A stretch of 64,000 nt of DNA from Stutzerimonas stutzeri TS44 (GCA_000263395.1 AJXE01000021.1:1-64000); one strand, 5' to 3'. Numbered from the stretch's first letter, positions 54,380 to 64,000 are shown. Program-made: numbers and translations. Notes: generated from the sequence alone by a model not told the origin.

Positions 54380-56907
54380 CACACGCCTCCCCAGGTCGAT
54401 GGGAACAGCACGATCGCCGCATAGCTGACCCAGAGCACGCCGAGGTTGTAGTACCAGAGCTGCTCGACCACCACCGGCTCGTACGGCGCGGCTTCGCCGA
54501 CGTAGCCGTAGCTCACCCGCCATGCCTGCAGGCCGGTGGCGACTGCCGCCAGCGCGCAATGGAACAGGCTGTAGGCGAGCAACAAGAAGATCACCGCATC
54601 GTGGGCCGTTTCGGTTGGCGCCAGCCCTGCCGAGAGCAGCAGCCACAGCAGCATGGCCGACTGCACCAGCGCCAGCAGCGCGAGCAGCGCCAGTTGCCCT
54701 AGCAGCCCACGATGAATGCCGGCCCGCAGCCGTTTGATCAGGCGATGCAGCCAGAAGCTGCCGCCGCTGAGCAGCAGCGCGCTCGCCAGCATCAGCCAGC
54801 CGTTGAGCTGACTGTCCGGCACACGCCATTGCGGCGACACGGTCCACAGATAGAACCAGCCGAACAGTAGCGAGAGATACAGCGCACCATCGGCCAGCAG
54901 CGTGACGCCCATGCCCCACAGTCCCGGCCCGTCGAAGGTGCGCGAATGCAGCGGCGGTTCGCCGGGCTGGGTGCGGGCGTCCGGTGCGGCAGCCGGGTGC
55001 GCGCCGTTTTCCCACGACCAGCGCAGCAGCACCACGGCGGTCGCGAGGGTTGCCGCGAGGGCGAGCCCGTAAGCCTTGGTCAACAGGCTCAGGCACAGGA
55101 CGGCAAGACACAGCGAGGCGATCAAGGGCAGCCAGCTGTTGCCCGGCAGATGGATGATTTCGCGAACTCTGCCGGTCAGCGGGTCGACGCCCCAGGTTTC
55201 GCGCCGGCCGTGGTCGATCACCGTCAGCGCGTGCTCGCCGCGGGCGATGCTGTCTGGCAGGTCCGGGTCTAGCCACAGCGGGTGGCGGTCGGTGACGTCA
55301 GGGAGGCTGACGAAGTTGTAGGTGCTGGGCGGCAGGCTGGTCGCCCACTCCAGGGTGTCGGCATTCCACGGGTTCTTCGGCGCCGGAAGGCCGAAGCGGA
55401 AGTGCAACAGGATGTCCAGCAGGATGGTGGCCACGCCGACGGCCATGATGAAGCTGCCGATCGACGACACCAGATTGGGCAGGTCCCAGCCCAGGCCCGT
55501 GTCGTAGGTGTAGACCCGGCGCGGCATGCCGATCAGGCCGGTCCAGTGCATGATCAGGAAGGTCGCGTTGAAGCCGATGAAGAACAGCCAGAAGCCCCAG
55601 CGGCCGAGCTTCTCCGACGGCATGCGCCCGGAGAAGTGCGGCAGCCAGTAGTACAGGCCGGCCATCAGCGGAAACAGCATGCCGCCGACCAGTACGTAAT
55701 GCATGTGCGCGACGACGAAGTGGGTGTCGTGCACCTGCCAGTTGAACGGCACCAGCGCCAGCATCACCCCGGTCAGCCCGCCCGCGACGAAGACGAGCAG
55801 AAAACCCACCAGCCAGAGCATCGGCACCCGATACACCGGCCGCCCCAGCCAGAGCGTGGCGATCCAGGCGAAGATCTGCACGCCGGTCGGGATCGCCACC
55901 AGCATGCTCGCCGCCGAGAAAAACGCCTGTGCCAGTTGCGGGATGCCGACCGTGAACATGTGATGCACCCACAGCCCGAAGCTGATGAAGCCGGTGGTCA
56001 GCACGCCCAGCACGACCCAGCGGTAGCCCACCAGCGGGCGCTGGCAGAACACCGGGATCAGTGTCGAGACGATCCCGGCGCCGGGCAGGAAGATGATGTA
56101 CACCTCGGGATGGCCGAACAGCCAGAACAGATGCTGCCAGAGCAGCGGATCGCCGCCGCGGGCGACGTCGAAGAACGGCATCCCAGCGGCGCGCTCCAGC
56201 TCCAGCAGGATCGAGCCGAGGATCAGTGGCGGGAAGCCGACGACGATCATCATCGCCATCACCAGGATGTACCACGCATAGAGCGGCATCTTGTGCAGCG
56301 CCATGCCGTTGGCGCGGGTACGCAGGATCGACACCACCAGCTCGACGCCCGCACTCACCGCGGAAATCTCGACGAAGGTGATGCCCAGCAGCCAGAAGTC
56401 CGAATTCACGCCCGGCGTGTGGGCGGAACTGGACAGCGGCGTGTACATGAACCAGCCGGCCTTGGGCGCGACGTCGAGAAAGAGGCTCGACAGCAGGATC
56501 AGCCCGCCGAACAGGTAGCAGAAGTAGCCCAGCGCGGAGAGCCGGGGAAAGATCAGATCGCGCGCACCGAGCATCTTCGGGATCAGATAGACCGCCAGCC
56601 CCTCCATCATCGGCACCGCGAAGAGGAACATCATCACCGTGCCGTGCATGGTGAAGACCTGGTTGTAGACGTCCGGCTCCATCAGCTGGCTGCCGGGCAG
56701 CGCGAGCTGCGTGCGGATCAGCATCGCCAGCAGTCCGCCGACCAGGAAAAACAGCCCGCCGGTGACCATGAAGCGCAGGCCGATGGTGGTGTGGTTGACG
56801 ATGGTCAGAGCGCGCCAGCCGCGCGGGTTGCCCCAGACTTCATTGAACTGATCATGCAACTGGTCGGGATCGGTTGCGGGCGCGGCGCTGTTGGATCGCG
56901 TACTCAT
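54379..56907 (-). CDS. cytochrome c oxidase subunit I-III fusion (caa3 type)
   Basis: An 842-residue protein: residues about 1-560 are subunit I and about 630-840 subunit III. Subunit I has haem-a ligand His88 (FTMHGTVMM), WLFGHPEVYIIFLPGAGI (CuB His and cross-linked Tyr), the CuB pair VHHMF, and haem ligands in HDTHFVVAHMHYVLVGG. Subunit III shows several spans and ends WVSYAAIVLFPSTWGGV. The ATG at 56907 overlaps the subunit II stop. Fusion of I and III is as in Thermus caa3 oxidase; most pseudomonad aa3 oxidases have them separate. It reduces O2 to water and pumps protons. Confidence 0.92.
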   Translation of the reverse strand: MSTRSNSAAPATDPDQLHDQFNEVWGNPRGWRALTIVNHTTIGLRFMVTGGLFFLVGGLLAMLIRTQLALPGSQLMEPDVYNQVFTMHGTVMMFLFAVPMMEGLAVYLIPKMLGARDLIFPRLSALGYFCYLFGGLILLSSLFLDVAPKAGWFMYTPLSSSAHTPGVNSDFWLLGITFVEISAVSAGVELVVSILRTRANGMALHKMPLYAWYILVMAMMIVVGFPPLILGSILLELERAAGMPFFDVARGGDPLLWQHLFWLFGHPEVYIIFLPGAGIVSTLIPVFCQRPLVGYRWVVLGVLTTGFISFGLWVHHMFTVGIPQLAQAFFSAASMLVAIPTGVQIFAWIATLWLGRPVYRVPMLWLVGFLLVFVAGGLTGVMLALVPFNWQVHDTHFVVAHMHYVLVGGMLFPLMAGLYYWLPHFSGRMPSEKLGRWGFWLFFIGFNATFLIMHWTGLIGMPRRVYTYDTGLGWDLPNLVSSIGSFIMAVGVATILLDILLHFRFGLPAPKNPWNADTLEWATSLPPSTYNFVSLPDVTDRHPLWLDPDLPDSIARGEHALTVIDHGRRETWGVDPLTGRVREIIHLPGNSWLPLIASLCLAVLCLSLLTKAYGLALAATLATAVVLLRWSWENGAHPAAAPDARTQPGEPPLHSRTFDGPGLWGMGVTLLADGALYLSLLFGWFYLWTVSPQWRVPDSQLNGWLMLASALLLSGGSFWLHRLIKRLRAGIHRGLLGQLALLALLALVQSAMLLWLLLSAGLAPTETAHDAVIFLLLAYSLFHCALAAVATGLQAWRVSYGYVGEAAPYEPVVVEQLWYYNLGVLWVSYAAIVLFPSTWGGV

Positions 56908-57884
56908 GGTGCAAGGGTCTCCAGCCAGTCGGCGAGCTGGCCGAGCGTCTCGGCGGGAATATCGCCGTGGCTCGGCATGGCGTTGCCGTGCTTGAGGCTC
57001 TGGTGCTCGCGCAGCCAGCGGCGCAGGCCTTCGGCATCGTTGGCGATGACGCCGGCGCCCAGCATGGGGCGGCTGGCGAGATCGCTCAGGTCTGGCGCGC
57101 GCGTACCCTCGCTGACGCCGGCGACGCGGTGGCATTGGCCGCAGCGCTCGCCGAACACCTGTCCGGCAGCGCCGGTCGCCGGGCTGTGTGCAAGCGAACC
57201 GCGCGCGGCCAGCCAGCGGTCGAAGGCGTCCGCATCCAATACCTCGACATGCAGGATCATGTGCGCGTGTTGGCTGCCGCAGAATTCCGCGCATTGCCCG
57301 CGCATCACGCCGGTTTCGCTGGCGGCGAGACGCAGGGTGTTGGTCCGGCCCGGAATCATGTCCAGCTTGCCGCCCAGGCGCGGCACCCAGAACGAATGGA
57401 CCACGTCGGCACTGGTCACCACGACGTCCAGCGGTCGGTCGACCGGCAGGATGAACTGGTTGGCCGTCACCACACCGCTGTCCGGGTAGCGCACCTCCCA
57501 CCACCACTGGTGGCCGGTGATCTCGACCCGCAGCGGCTGCTCGCCGGGCACCGCTAACGGCAGCATGCCGCGGCCGGCGGGCACGCCAAAGGCGAGCAGG
57601 GCGAGGATGCTGACGGTGGGCAAGATCAGGCCGCCACCGACCAGCCAGCGCCGGTTGATGCGCTCGGCCTGCTCGGCGTCGACTTCGCGCGGCTGGCGCA
57701 GCATGGCGTGTATCCACAGCGCGCTGACGACCACGAGCACCAGCACGGAGAAACCGAACATCGCCCACCAGACGTTCGCCACGTCGCGCGTCATCGGCCC
57801 GGCCGGCGCCAGCGCCGATTGCGCACCGCCGCAGCCGGCGAGCCAAGGAACTGCCAGCGCCAGCGTGGTCCATTGCAAGAGCAT
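56904..57884 (-). CDS. caa3 oxidase subunit II with fused cytochrome c domain, lipoprotein
   Basis: A 326-residue protein: lipobox LAGC at residue 18, two spans, CuA motif near residues 193-207 (RGQCAEFCGSQHAHM), then a C-terminal cytochrome c domain with CGQCH near residue 248. It receives electrons from periplasmic cytochromes directly into the fused haem c. The ATG at 57884 was chosen to start the lipoprotein signal; a longer frame upstream has no signal-like sequence. The stop overlaps the start of the I-III fusion gene. Confidence 0.9.
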   Translation of the reverse strand: MLLQWTTLALAVPWLAGCGGAQSALAPAGPMTRDVANVWWAMFGFSVLVLVVVSALWIHAMLRQPREVDAEQAERINRRWLVGGGLILPTVSILALLAFGVPAGRGMLPLAVPGEQPLRVEITGHQWWWEVRYPDSGVVTANQFILPVDRPLDVVVTSADVVHSFWVPRLGGKLDMIPGRTNTLRLAASETGVMRGQCAEFCGSQHAHMILHVEVLDADAFDRWLAARGSLAHSPATGAAGQVFGERCGQCHRVAGVSEGTRAPDLSDLASRPMLGAGVIANDAEGLRRWLREHQSLKHGNAMPSHGDIPAETLGQLADWLETLAP

Positions 57885-57941
57885 GCCGCCACGCTTCGCG
57901 ACCTCGCGGGCGGCACCGACCTCTGCACCTGGGAGTGCCCG

Positions 57942-58409
57942 ATGGCCATCGACCGCGAGTCCATCCGCAGCAACGCCGCGATTGCCGGCCATCCGTTGCA
58001 TCCGATGATGATCCACTTTCCGGTAGCCGCCTTGCTCGGCCTGGTGCCGGCCGATCTTGCCTACCTGTGGACACTCGATCCGTTCTGGTGGCGCGCCGGC
58101 CTCTGGCTGGCCGGCGTCGGTGCCATCGGGGGTTGGCTGGCGAGCATCGCCGGGGTGGTCGATCTGCTCAGCGTGGCGCAGATTCGCCGCAAGATCACTG
58201 CCTGGTGCCACGCGATCCTCGCCGTGATGATGCTCTCGCTGGCGTCGCTGAACTGGCTGCTGCGCTACAAGGGCATCGATGGCGGCGACAGCGATGCGCT
58301 GTGGGGGCTGTTTCTCTCGCTGCTGACGGCCGTGCTCATTTCGCTGGCGGCGTTTCTCGGCGGCAGGCTGGTGTACGAGCATGCCGTGGGCGTCGATGTC
58401 GATCCCTAG
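57942..58409 (+). CDS. DUF2231 membrane protein
   Basis: A 155-residue protein with four likely spans, beginning MAIDRESIRSNAAIAGHPLHPMMIHFPVAA; the HPLHP...HFP pattern near the N-terminus is the DUF2231 family hallmark. It is divergent from the oxidase subunit II gene with 57 bases between their starts. GGGAG lies before the ATG. The function is unknown; members are often near respiratory or copper genes, and the conserved histidines could bind haem or metal. Confidence 0.78.
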   Translation: MAIDRESIRSNAAIAGHPLHPMMIHFPVAALLGLVPADLAYLWTLDPFWWRAGLWLAGVGAIGGWLASIAGVVDLLSVAQIRRKITAWCHAILAVMMLSLASLNWLLRYKGIDGGDSDALWGLFLSLLTAVLISLAAFLGGRLVYEHAVGVDVDP

Positions 58410-58478
58410 GGTCGCTGGGCAGCGGCTTGGACGGCGTGGAACCGAGTGGTCGGTCATGCGGGACGATCACTCCTTGAG

Positions 58479-58892
58479 TCAGAAAGGTTTGGCCAGCACC
58501 AGCCAGAGCGTCAGAACGATAAGCAGCGGAACCAGCACGCCGATCGCCAGGCATTGCCACCTGACGCTGCGCGCCGGGTCACGCTCGACGCGCAGTACCA
58601 GCACGCCGCAGAGTGCGTGGCAGAGCGCCATTGCGGTGACCACCGTGAGCTTCATGATCAGCCAGTCGGCGAGCGTGCCGTCGCGCAGGAACAGTGCGGT
58701 GCCGGAGCCAATCGCCAGCAGCGCCGCCGGGGTGCTGATCAGGGTGAAGACTAGGCGGGTGAGGTGGGAGTGGTCGCGGTAGAACAGCCGGTCGCCCGAC
58801 TGCGTTCCGGCGCTAATCAGTGCCGGCAGATACAGCAGCGACCCGCACCAGCAGAGCAGCGCTGCGAAGTGCAGCAGTTTCAGCAAAGGCAT
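58479..58892 (-). CDS. CopD-like small membrane protein
   Basis: A 137-residue protein with about four membrane spans (LLHFAALLCWCGSLLYLPAL, LVFTLISTPAALLAIGSGTAL, LIMKLTVVTAMALCHAL, CLAIGVLVPLLIVLTLWLVL). It resembles CopD/DUF2269-like proteins and HemJ-type membrane proteins with the early histidine (LLHFA). It is convergent with the DUF2231 gene. GGGAGG at spacing of six bases favours the ATG at 58892 over one at 58898. Copper or haem handling for the adjacent oxidase is a guess. Confidence 0.6.
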   Translation of the reverse strand: MPLLKLLHFAALLCWCGSLLYLPALISAGTQSGDRLFYRDHSHLTRLVFTLISTPAALLAIGSGTALFLRDGTLADWLIMKLTVVTAMALCHALCGVLVLRVERDPARSVRWQCLAIGVLVPLLIVLTLWLVLAKPF

Positions 58893-59062
58893 GCGCATCC
58901 TCCCGCTGATAGCGAATCTGAAGCTGTGACAGTCCGCCGCTGATGCCGTTCGGGAAGGCTGCCCGCGCTCCCGGCGCCGAACGGAGGGCTTAAGACTTTG
59001 CCTGAATCGCTCCGAGCGCATAGGCTGGGCACAAGGGGACAGCCAGGTAGTTGGAGAAGCTC

Positions 59063-60058
59063 ATGTCCGAATCACAGTTGGTCGACCCGTTCGGCCGGCG
59101 CATTACTTACCTTCGCTTGTCGGTGACCGATCGCTGCGACTTCCGCTGCACCTACTGCATGAGCGAGGACATGGTCTTCGCGCCGCGCGAGGAAATCCTC
59201 AGCCTGGAAGAGCTGTACGCAGTCGCCGATGCCTTTATCAGCCTGGGCGTGAAGCGCATCCGCGTGACCGGCGGCGAGCCGCTGGTGCGCAAGGGCTTGG
59301 CGACGCTGCTGGCGCGGCTTGGTGCGCGCGAGGAGCTGGAAGACCTGGCCATCACCACCAACGGCTCGCAGCTGCATGCGCTGGCCACGACGCTGCGCGA
59401 GGCGGGCGTGAAGCGCCTGAACATCAGCCTGGACTCGCTCAAGCGCGAGCGCTTCGCCGAGCTGACCCGGCGCGATCGTCTGGAGCGCGTGCTGGCCGGT
59501 ATCGAAGCGGCGCGGGCGGCGGGCTTCAAGCGCATCAAGCTCAACAGCGTGATCCTGAAGGGGCGCAACGACGACGAAGTCGTCGATCTGGTGACGTTCG
59601 CCATCGAGCGCGGGCTGGATATCAGCTTCATCGAGGAAATGCCGCTGGGCAGCGTGTCCGACCACGAGCGGCACGTCACCTTCTGCTCCAGCGACGAGGT
59701 GCGCGAGCGCATCGAAACGCGCTACCCGCTGGTGCGCAGCAGCCATGCCACCGGCGGGCCGTCGCGCTACTGGCAGGTGGCCGGCACGCAGACCCAGGTT
59801 GGTTTCATCTCCCCGCACAGCAACAACTTCTGCGGCAGCTGCAACCGCGTGCGGGTCACCGCCGAGGGCAAGCTGGTGCTTTGCCTGGGCCATGAGGGCG
59901 CACTGGACCTCAAGAGCCTCATGCGCGCCCATCCGGGCGACACCGAGCGCCTGCGCAATGCCCTGGTCGATGCGCTGCAGCTCAAGCCGGAGATGCATCA
60001 TTTCAATACCGACGATCAGGTCCAGGTAGTGCGCTTCATGAGCATGACCGGCGGCTGA
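59063..60058 (+). CDS. moaA: GTP 3',8-cyclase MoaA (molybdenum cofactor biosynthesis)
   Basis: A 331-residue radical SAM enzyme. The N-terminal iron-sulfur site is CDFRCTYC (CxxxCxxC) and the C-terminal site is [19 protein letters not shown]. It ends in Gly-Gly (MSMTGG), needed for activity. It converts GTP to 3',8-cyclo-GTP in the first step of molybdopterin synthesis. The ATG at 59063 has GGAGA nearby. No other moa genes adjoin; molybdenum enzymes such as nitrate reductase would fit the denitrifying lifestyle suggested by nosFY. Confidence 0.93.
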   Translation: MSESQLVDPFGRRITYLRLSVTDRCDFRCTYCMSEDMVFAPREEILSLEELYAVADAFISLGVKRIRVTGGEPLVRKGLATLLARLGAREELEDLAITTNGSQLHALATTLREAGVKRLNISLDSLKRERFAELTRRDRLERVLAGIEAARAAGFKRIKLNSVILKGRNDDEVVDLVTFAIERGLDISFIEEMPLGSVSDHERHVTFCSSDEVRERIETRYPLVRSSHATGGPSRYWQVAGTQTQVGFISPHSNNFCGSCNRVRVTAEGKLVLCLGHEGALDLKSLMRAHPGDTERLRNALVDALQLKPEMHHFNTDDQVQVVRFMSMTGG

Positions 60059-60257
60059 ATCTGTTCCGGGCGCGGTGCGCGAGCCCTTGCCCGCACGCCG
60101 CGCCAGTGTTGCGAACGACTGCGCAGCGTCCGTGCCGTGGCCGCGAAACCGCGTGATAAACTTCGTCGCCTTGCACCCACCATTCGATGCTAGGACATCC
60201 GATGCTCGCGGCGACCCTGCTCGTTTCTTCCTACGCTGACCGCCACGGACAGGCCGC

Positions 60258-63200
60258 ATGCGACTGAAAAGCATCAAACTCGCCGGCTTCAAATCCTTCG
60301 TCGACCCCACCACGGTGAGCTTCCCCAGCAACATGGCGGCGGTGGTCGGACCGAACGGCTGCGGCAAGTCCAACATCATCGACGCCGTGCGCTGGGTGAT
60401 GGGCGAGAGTTCGGCGAAGAACCTGCGCGGCGAGTCGATGACCGACGTCATCTTCAACGGCTCCAACACCCGCAAGCCGGTGACGCAGGCCAGCATCGAG
60501 CTGATCTTCGACAACTCCGACGGCAGCCTGACCGGCGAGTACGCGGCCTTCGCCGAAATCTCCATTCGCCGCCGCGTCACCCGCGACGCGCAGAACACCT
60601 ACTTCCTCAACGGCACCAAATGCCGGCGGCGCGACATCACCGATATCTTCCTCGGCACCGGCCTCGGCCCGCGCAGCTACTCGATCATCGAGCAGGGAAT
60701 GATTTCCAGGCTGATCGAGGCCAAGCCGGAAGACCTGCGCAACTTTATCGAGGAAGCGGCCGGCATCTCCAAGTACAAGGAGCGCCGCCGCGAGACCGAG
60801 AACCGCATCCGTCGCACCCACGAGAACCTGGCGCGCCTGACCGACCTGCGCGAGGAGTTGGAGCGCCAGCTCGAACGCCTGCACCGTCAGGCGCAGTCGG
60901 CGGAAAAGTACCAGGAGTACAAGGCCGAGGAGCGTCAGCTCAAGGCGCAGCTGTCGGCCCTGCGCTGGCAGGCGCTGAACGAGCAGGTCGGCCAGCGCGA
61001 GCAGGTCATCGGCGATCAGGAGGTCGCCTTCGAGGCGCTGGTGGCCGAGCAACGCAATGCCGACGCCAGCATCGAGCGCCTGCGTGACGGTCATCACGAG
61101 CTGTCCGAACGTTTCAATCAGGTACAGGGTCGCTTCTATTCGGTCGGCGGCGACATCGCACGTGTCGAGCAGAGCATCCAGCACGGCCAGCAGCGCCTGC
61201 GCCAGCTGCAGGACGATCTGCGCGAGGCCGACCAGGCGCGGCTGGAAACCGAATCGCACCTGGGCCACGACCGCACCTTGCTGGCGACGCTTGACGAAGA
61301 GCTGGCCATGCTCGAACCGGAACAGGAACTGGCCAGCGCGGCGGCCGAGGAGTCCGCGGCGCAGCTGGAGGAAGCGGAAACCTCGATGCAGGCCTGGCAG
61401 GAGCAATGGGAGTGCTTCAATCAGCGCAGTGCCGAGCCGCGCCGGGCGGCTGAAGTACAGCAGGCCCGTATAGCCCAGCTCGAGCAGAGCCTGGAGCGCC
61501 TGGCCGAGCGCCAGCGCCGGCTGGATGATGAGCGCGCCTTGCTTGCGGCCGATCCCGAGGATGCGGCGATCCTCGAACTCGGCGAGCAGTTGGCGATCGG
61601 CGAGCTGAATCTGGAGGAACTGCTGGCGGCGGGCGAACGGCTCGATGAGCAGTTGGAGCAGCAGCGCGAGCAGGTGCGGCAACTGATTCAGGCGCAGCAG
61701 CAGGTGCATGGCGAACTGCAGCGGCTCAATGGCCGGATCGCCTCGCTGGAAACCCTGCAACAGGCCGCGCTGGACCCCGGCAAGGGTGTTGCCGACTGGC
61801 TGGACGCGCAGCGCCTGCAACAGCTGCCGCGGCTGGCCGAGGGCCTGCGCGTCGAGCCGGGCTGGGAGCGGGCGGTGGAGACCGTGCTCGGTGCCGACTT
61901 GCAGGCCATCGTGCTGGAGGATTTCGCCGGGCTGAGTTTCGACGATCTGGAGCAGGGCGAACTGCGCCTGGTCTGTTCCTCCGATCGCGCTGTCGCGCGC
62001 TCGGGCAGCCTGCTCGATAAGGTCGAGAGCCCGTGCGATCTGACGCCGTGGCTGGCCGGCGTGCGCGCGGTGGAGTCGCTGGAGCTGGCGCTGGCCGCTC
62101 GTGCCGGGCTGGGCGAGGGCGAAAGCCTGATCAGTCGTGAAGGCTATTGGGTCGGTCGGCATTTTCTGCGCGTGCGCCGCGGCGGTGAGGCGGAGTCCGG
62201 CCTGATCGCGCGCGGCCAGGAACTGGAGCGCCTGCAGGCCGAGCGCAACGAGCGTGAGGCGAGTCTCGAGGATCTGCAGCAGAGCCTGCGGCAGGCGCAG
62301 GCGGAGCAGCAGCAGCTCGAGCAGGAGCGCGAGACGCAACGTCGCCAGCAGCAGGACGAGGCGCGCCGGCACGGCGAGCTCAAGGCCCAGCTGTCGGCCC
62401 GGCAGGCCAAGCTCGAGCAACTGGTGTTGCGTCGTCGGCGCCTGGATGAGGAGCTGGCCGAGCAGCAGGAGCAGCGTGCGCTGGAGACCGAGCAACTGGG
62501 CGAAGCGCGGCTGCAATTGCAGGACGCGCTGGATGCCATGTCGCAGGACACCGAGCAGCGCGAAGCGCTGCTCGCCAGTCGCGACGGCCTGCGTGAACAG
62601 CTCGATCGCATCCGTCAGGACACGCGCCAGCACAAGGATCAAGCACACCAGCTGGCGCTGCGGGTCGGCTCGCTCCGGGCGCAGCATGACTCCACCCGCC
62701 AGGCGTTGGAGCGCCTGCAGCAGCAGTTCGAGCGCACCGTCGAGCGGCGCGAACAGCTGAGCCTGAATCTGGAGGAGGGCGAGGCGCCGCTGGAAGAGCT
62801 GCGGATGAAGCTCGAGGAACTGCTCGAGCGGCGCCTGGGCGTCGAGGACGAACTCAGGCACGCACGCCTGGCGCTGGAGGATGCCGATCGCGAACTGCGT
62901 GAGGCCGAGCGGCGCCGCACCCAGGCGGAGCAGCAGGCGCAGGTGTTGCGTGGCCAGCTGGAACAGCAGCGTTTGAGCTGGCAGGAATTGAGCGTCAGGC
63001 GCAAGGCGCTGCAGGATCAGTTGCACCAGGATGGCTACGATCTGCACGGCGTTCTCGCGACCTTGCCAGCCGAAGCCAGTGAGCAGGGCTGGGAAGGGGA
63101 GCTGGAACGCCTTGCCCAGCGCATCCAGCGTCTCGGTCCGATCAACCTGGCGGCGATCGACGAGTACCAGCAGCAGTCCGAACGCAAGCGTTATCTCGAT

Positions 63201-63746
63201 GCGCAGAACGACGATCTCGTCGAGGCGCTGGATACGCTGGAAAACGTCATCCGCAAGATCGACCGGGAGACGCGCAATCGCTTCAAGGAAACCTTCGATC
63301 AGATCAATGGCGGCCTGCAGGCGTTGTTTCCGAAAGTCTTTGGCGGCGGCAACGCCTATCTGGAACTTACCGGGGAAGATTTACTCGATACCGGAGTGGC
63401 AATCATGGCGCGCCCGCCCGGCAAGAAGAACAGCACCATCCACCTGCTCTCCGGTGGCGAGAAGGCGCTGACCGCTCTGGCGCTGGTGTTCGCCATCTTC
63501 CAATTGAATCCGGCGCCGTTCTGCATGCTCGACGAGGTCGATGCGCCGCTGGATGACGCGAACGTCGGCCGTTATGCGCGGCTGGTCAAGGAGATGTCGG
63601 AAAAGGTGCAGTTCATCTATATCACTCACAACAAGATCGCCATGGAAATGGCGGATCAACTCATGGGCGTGACCATGCACGAGCCCGGCTGTTCGCGGCT
63701 GGTGACCGTGGACGTGAAGCAGGCGGTGGCACTCGTGGAGGCATGA
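60258..63746 (+). CDS. smc: chromosome partition protein SMC
   Basis: A 1162-residue SMC ATPase: Walker A GPNGCGKSN near residue 32, long coiled coils, a hinge at about residues 500-660, ABC signature LLSGGEKALTALALVFAIF and Walker B FCMLDEVDAPLDDANV near the C-terminus. The N-terminus MRLKSIKLAGFKSFVDP is the family standard. SMC loops and condenses chromosomes with kleisin partners. It lies upstream of zipA as in Pseudomonas. Confidence 0.96.
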   Translation: MRLKSIKLAGFKSFVDPTTVSFPSNMAAVVGPNGCGKSNIIDAVRWVMGESSAKNLRGESMTDVIFNGSNTRKPVTQASIELIFDNSDGSLTGEYAAFAEISIRRRVTRDAQNTYFLNGTKCRRRDITDIFLGTGLGPRSYSIIEQGMISRLIEAKPEDLRNFIEEAAGISKYKERRRETENRIRRTHENLARLTDLREELERQLERLHRQAQSAEKYQEYKAEERQLKAQLSALRWQALNEQVGQREQVIGDQEVAFEALVAEQRNADASIERLRDGHHELSERFNQVQGRFYSVGGDIARVEQSIQHGQQRLRQLQDDLREADQARLETESHLGHDRTLLATLDEELAMLEPEQELASAAAEESAAQLEEAETSMQAWQEQWECFNQRSAEPRRAAEVQQARIAQLEQSLERLAERQRRLDDERALLAADPEDAAILELGEQLAIGELNLEELLAAGERLDEQLEQQREQVRQLIQAQQQVHGELQRLNGRIASLETLQQAALDPGKGVADWLDAQRLQQLPRLAEGLRVEPGWERAVETVLGADLQAIVLEDFAGLSFDDLEQGELRLVCSSDRAVARSGSLLDKVESPCDLTPWLAGVRAVESLELALAARAGLGEGESLISREGYWVGRHFLRVRRGGEAESGLIARGQELERLQAERNEREASLEDLQQSLRQAQAEQQQLEQERETQRRQQQDEARRHGELKAQLSARQAKLEQLVLRRRRLDEELAEQQEQRALETEQLGEARLQLQDALDAMSQDTEQREALLASRDGLREQLDRIRQDTRQHKDQAHQLALRVGSLRAQHDSTRQALERLQQQFERTVERREQLSLNLEEGEAPLEELRMKLEELLERRLGVEDELRHARLALEDADRELREAERRRTQAEQQAQVLRGQLEQQRLSWQELSVRRKALQDQLHQDGYDLHGVLATLPAEASEQGWEGELERLAQRIQRLGPINLAAIDEYQQQSERKRYLDAQNDDLVEALDTLENVIRKIDRETRNRFKETFDQINGGLQALFPKVFGGGNAYLELTGEDLLDTGVAIMARPPGKKNSTIHLLSGGEKALTALALVFAIFQLNPAPFCMLDEVDAPLDDANVGRYARLVKEMSEKVQFIYITHNKIAMEMADQLMGVTMHEPGCSRLVTVDVKQAVALVEA

Positions 63747-63934
63747 GCGGATAAAACGCAATGCGCGGCGCTGGCGTCGGTATATCCATACGGCGATACA
63801 AAGAGAACGGGCGCACAGTGCAAACCTACCGTTCGTCGTGCTAGCTTAATGCACAATTTTTTATGATGCGGGCAAAGTTGACCTAAGTGGTTGAATTCCC
63901 GTCTTTATCATCGAGTTCAGAGGTAAACGGATTA

Positions 63935-64000
63935 ATGGAAATCGGTCTGCGCGAGTGGCTGATCGTCATCGGCATCATTGTCATCGCCGGCATTCTGTTC
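63935..64000 (+). CDS. zipA: cell division protein ZipA, N-terminal fragment
   Basis: The first 22 codons of a gene leaving the window: MEIGLREWLIVIGIIVIAGI, a membrane anchor typical of ZipA. ZipA tethers FtsZ to the membrane during division. Position after smc is conserved in Pseudomonas. Confidence 0.88.
   Translation, partial: MEIGLREWLIVIGIIVIAGILF

Noticed and set aside
60231..63047. A 938-codon open frame opposite smc
   Set aside because: Leucine- and glutamine-rich antisense of the SMC coiled coils; no start signal and no family match.

Overview
This is a high-GC, gene-dense chromosomal stretch with no tRNA, rRNA, insertion sequence or CRISPR array that I can see. Gene content points to a Pseudomonadaceae member, and the nosF-nosY pair at the left edge (NosY closely resembles the P. 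stutzeri protein as I remember it) suggests a Pseudomonas stutzeri/Stutzerimonas-type denitrifier. The genus is an inference.

Layout. (1) 1-1077: end of nosF and complete nosY, the ABC exporter for nitrous oxide reductase maturation, with no nosL behind it. (2) 8603-1542, minus strand: a probable zinc-starvation operon. A perfect TGTTAT-N3-ATAACA Zur-type box precedes a cysteine-free L31 ribosomal protein, followed by a TonB-dependent receptor, a CobN-like chelatase with a signal peptide and a C-terminal membrane anchor, an ExbB/TolQ-like channel and a DUF2149 protein. (3) 9009-11111: an iron-type TonB receptor behind a Fur-like box. (4) 20637-11531, minus strand: one large sigma-54 type operon with a Tat-exported GMC dehydrogenase pair, E1 alpha, 2,3-butanediol dehydrogenase, E1 beta, a free-standing lipoyl protein, an E2 catalytic domain, a lipoyl-transferase-like protein, a VOC protein and an OprB porin. 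The divergent acoR-type activator sits at 20921-22849. (5) 23027-42429: a PQQ alcohol-oxidation island. It holds an ErbR/AgmR-type regulator, CXXCW protein, ABC transporter, beta-propeller, Sel1 protein, substrate-binding protein, cupredoxin-like protein, a two-component system, a TonB receptor, pentapeptide protein, quinoprotein ethanol dehydrogenase, cytochrome c550, periplasmic binding protein, SoxYZ-like carrier and metallo-hydrolase. An MFS transporter, a DUF2703 protein and a 3'-5' exonuclease lie inside it. (6) 42442-43908: a MurJ/MviN-family flippase. (7) 44180-53217: muxABC-opmB RND efflux operon with a repeat element between muxB and muxC. (8) 58892-53205: a caa3-type cytochrome oxidase locus with a subunit I-III fusion and a cytochrome c-fused subunit II, plus small membrane proteins. 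(9) 59063-64000: moaA, smc and the first 22 codons of zipA.

How the genes work together. The PQQ island would oxidise alcohols in the periplasm, pass electrons to cytochrome c550 and onward to terminal oxidases such as the caa3 enzyme here. The AcoR operon would bring in and oxidise a diol or acetoin-like substrate and cleave it with a 2-oxoacid-dehydrogenase-type complex whose E2 has been split into separate lipoyl and catalytic proteins. The Zur-type operon looks like a metal or tetrapyrrole acquisition system: an outer-membrane receptor delivers a ligand to a periplasmic CobN-like protein that may be energised by its own ExbB-like partner.

All calls come from reading the sequence and remembered family features; no database search was run.
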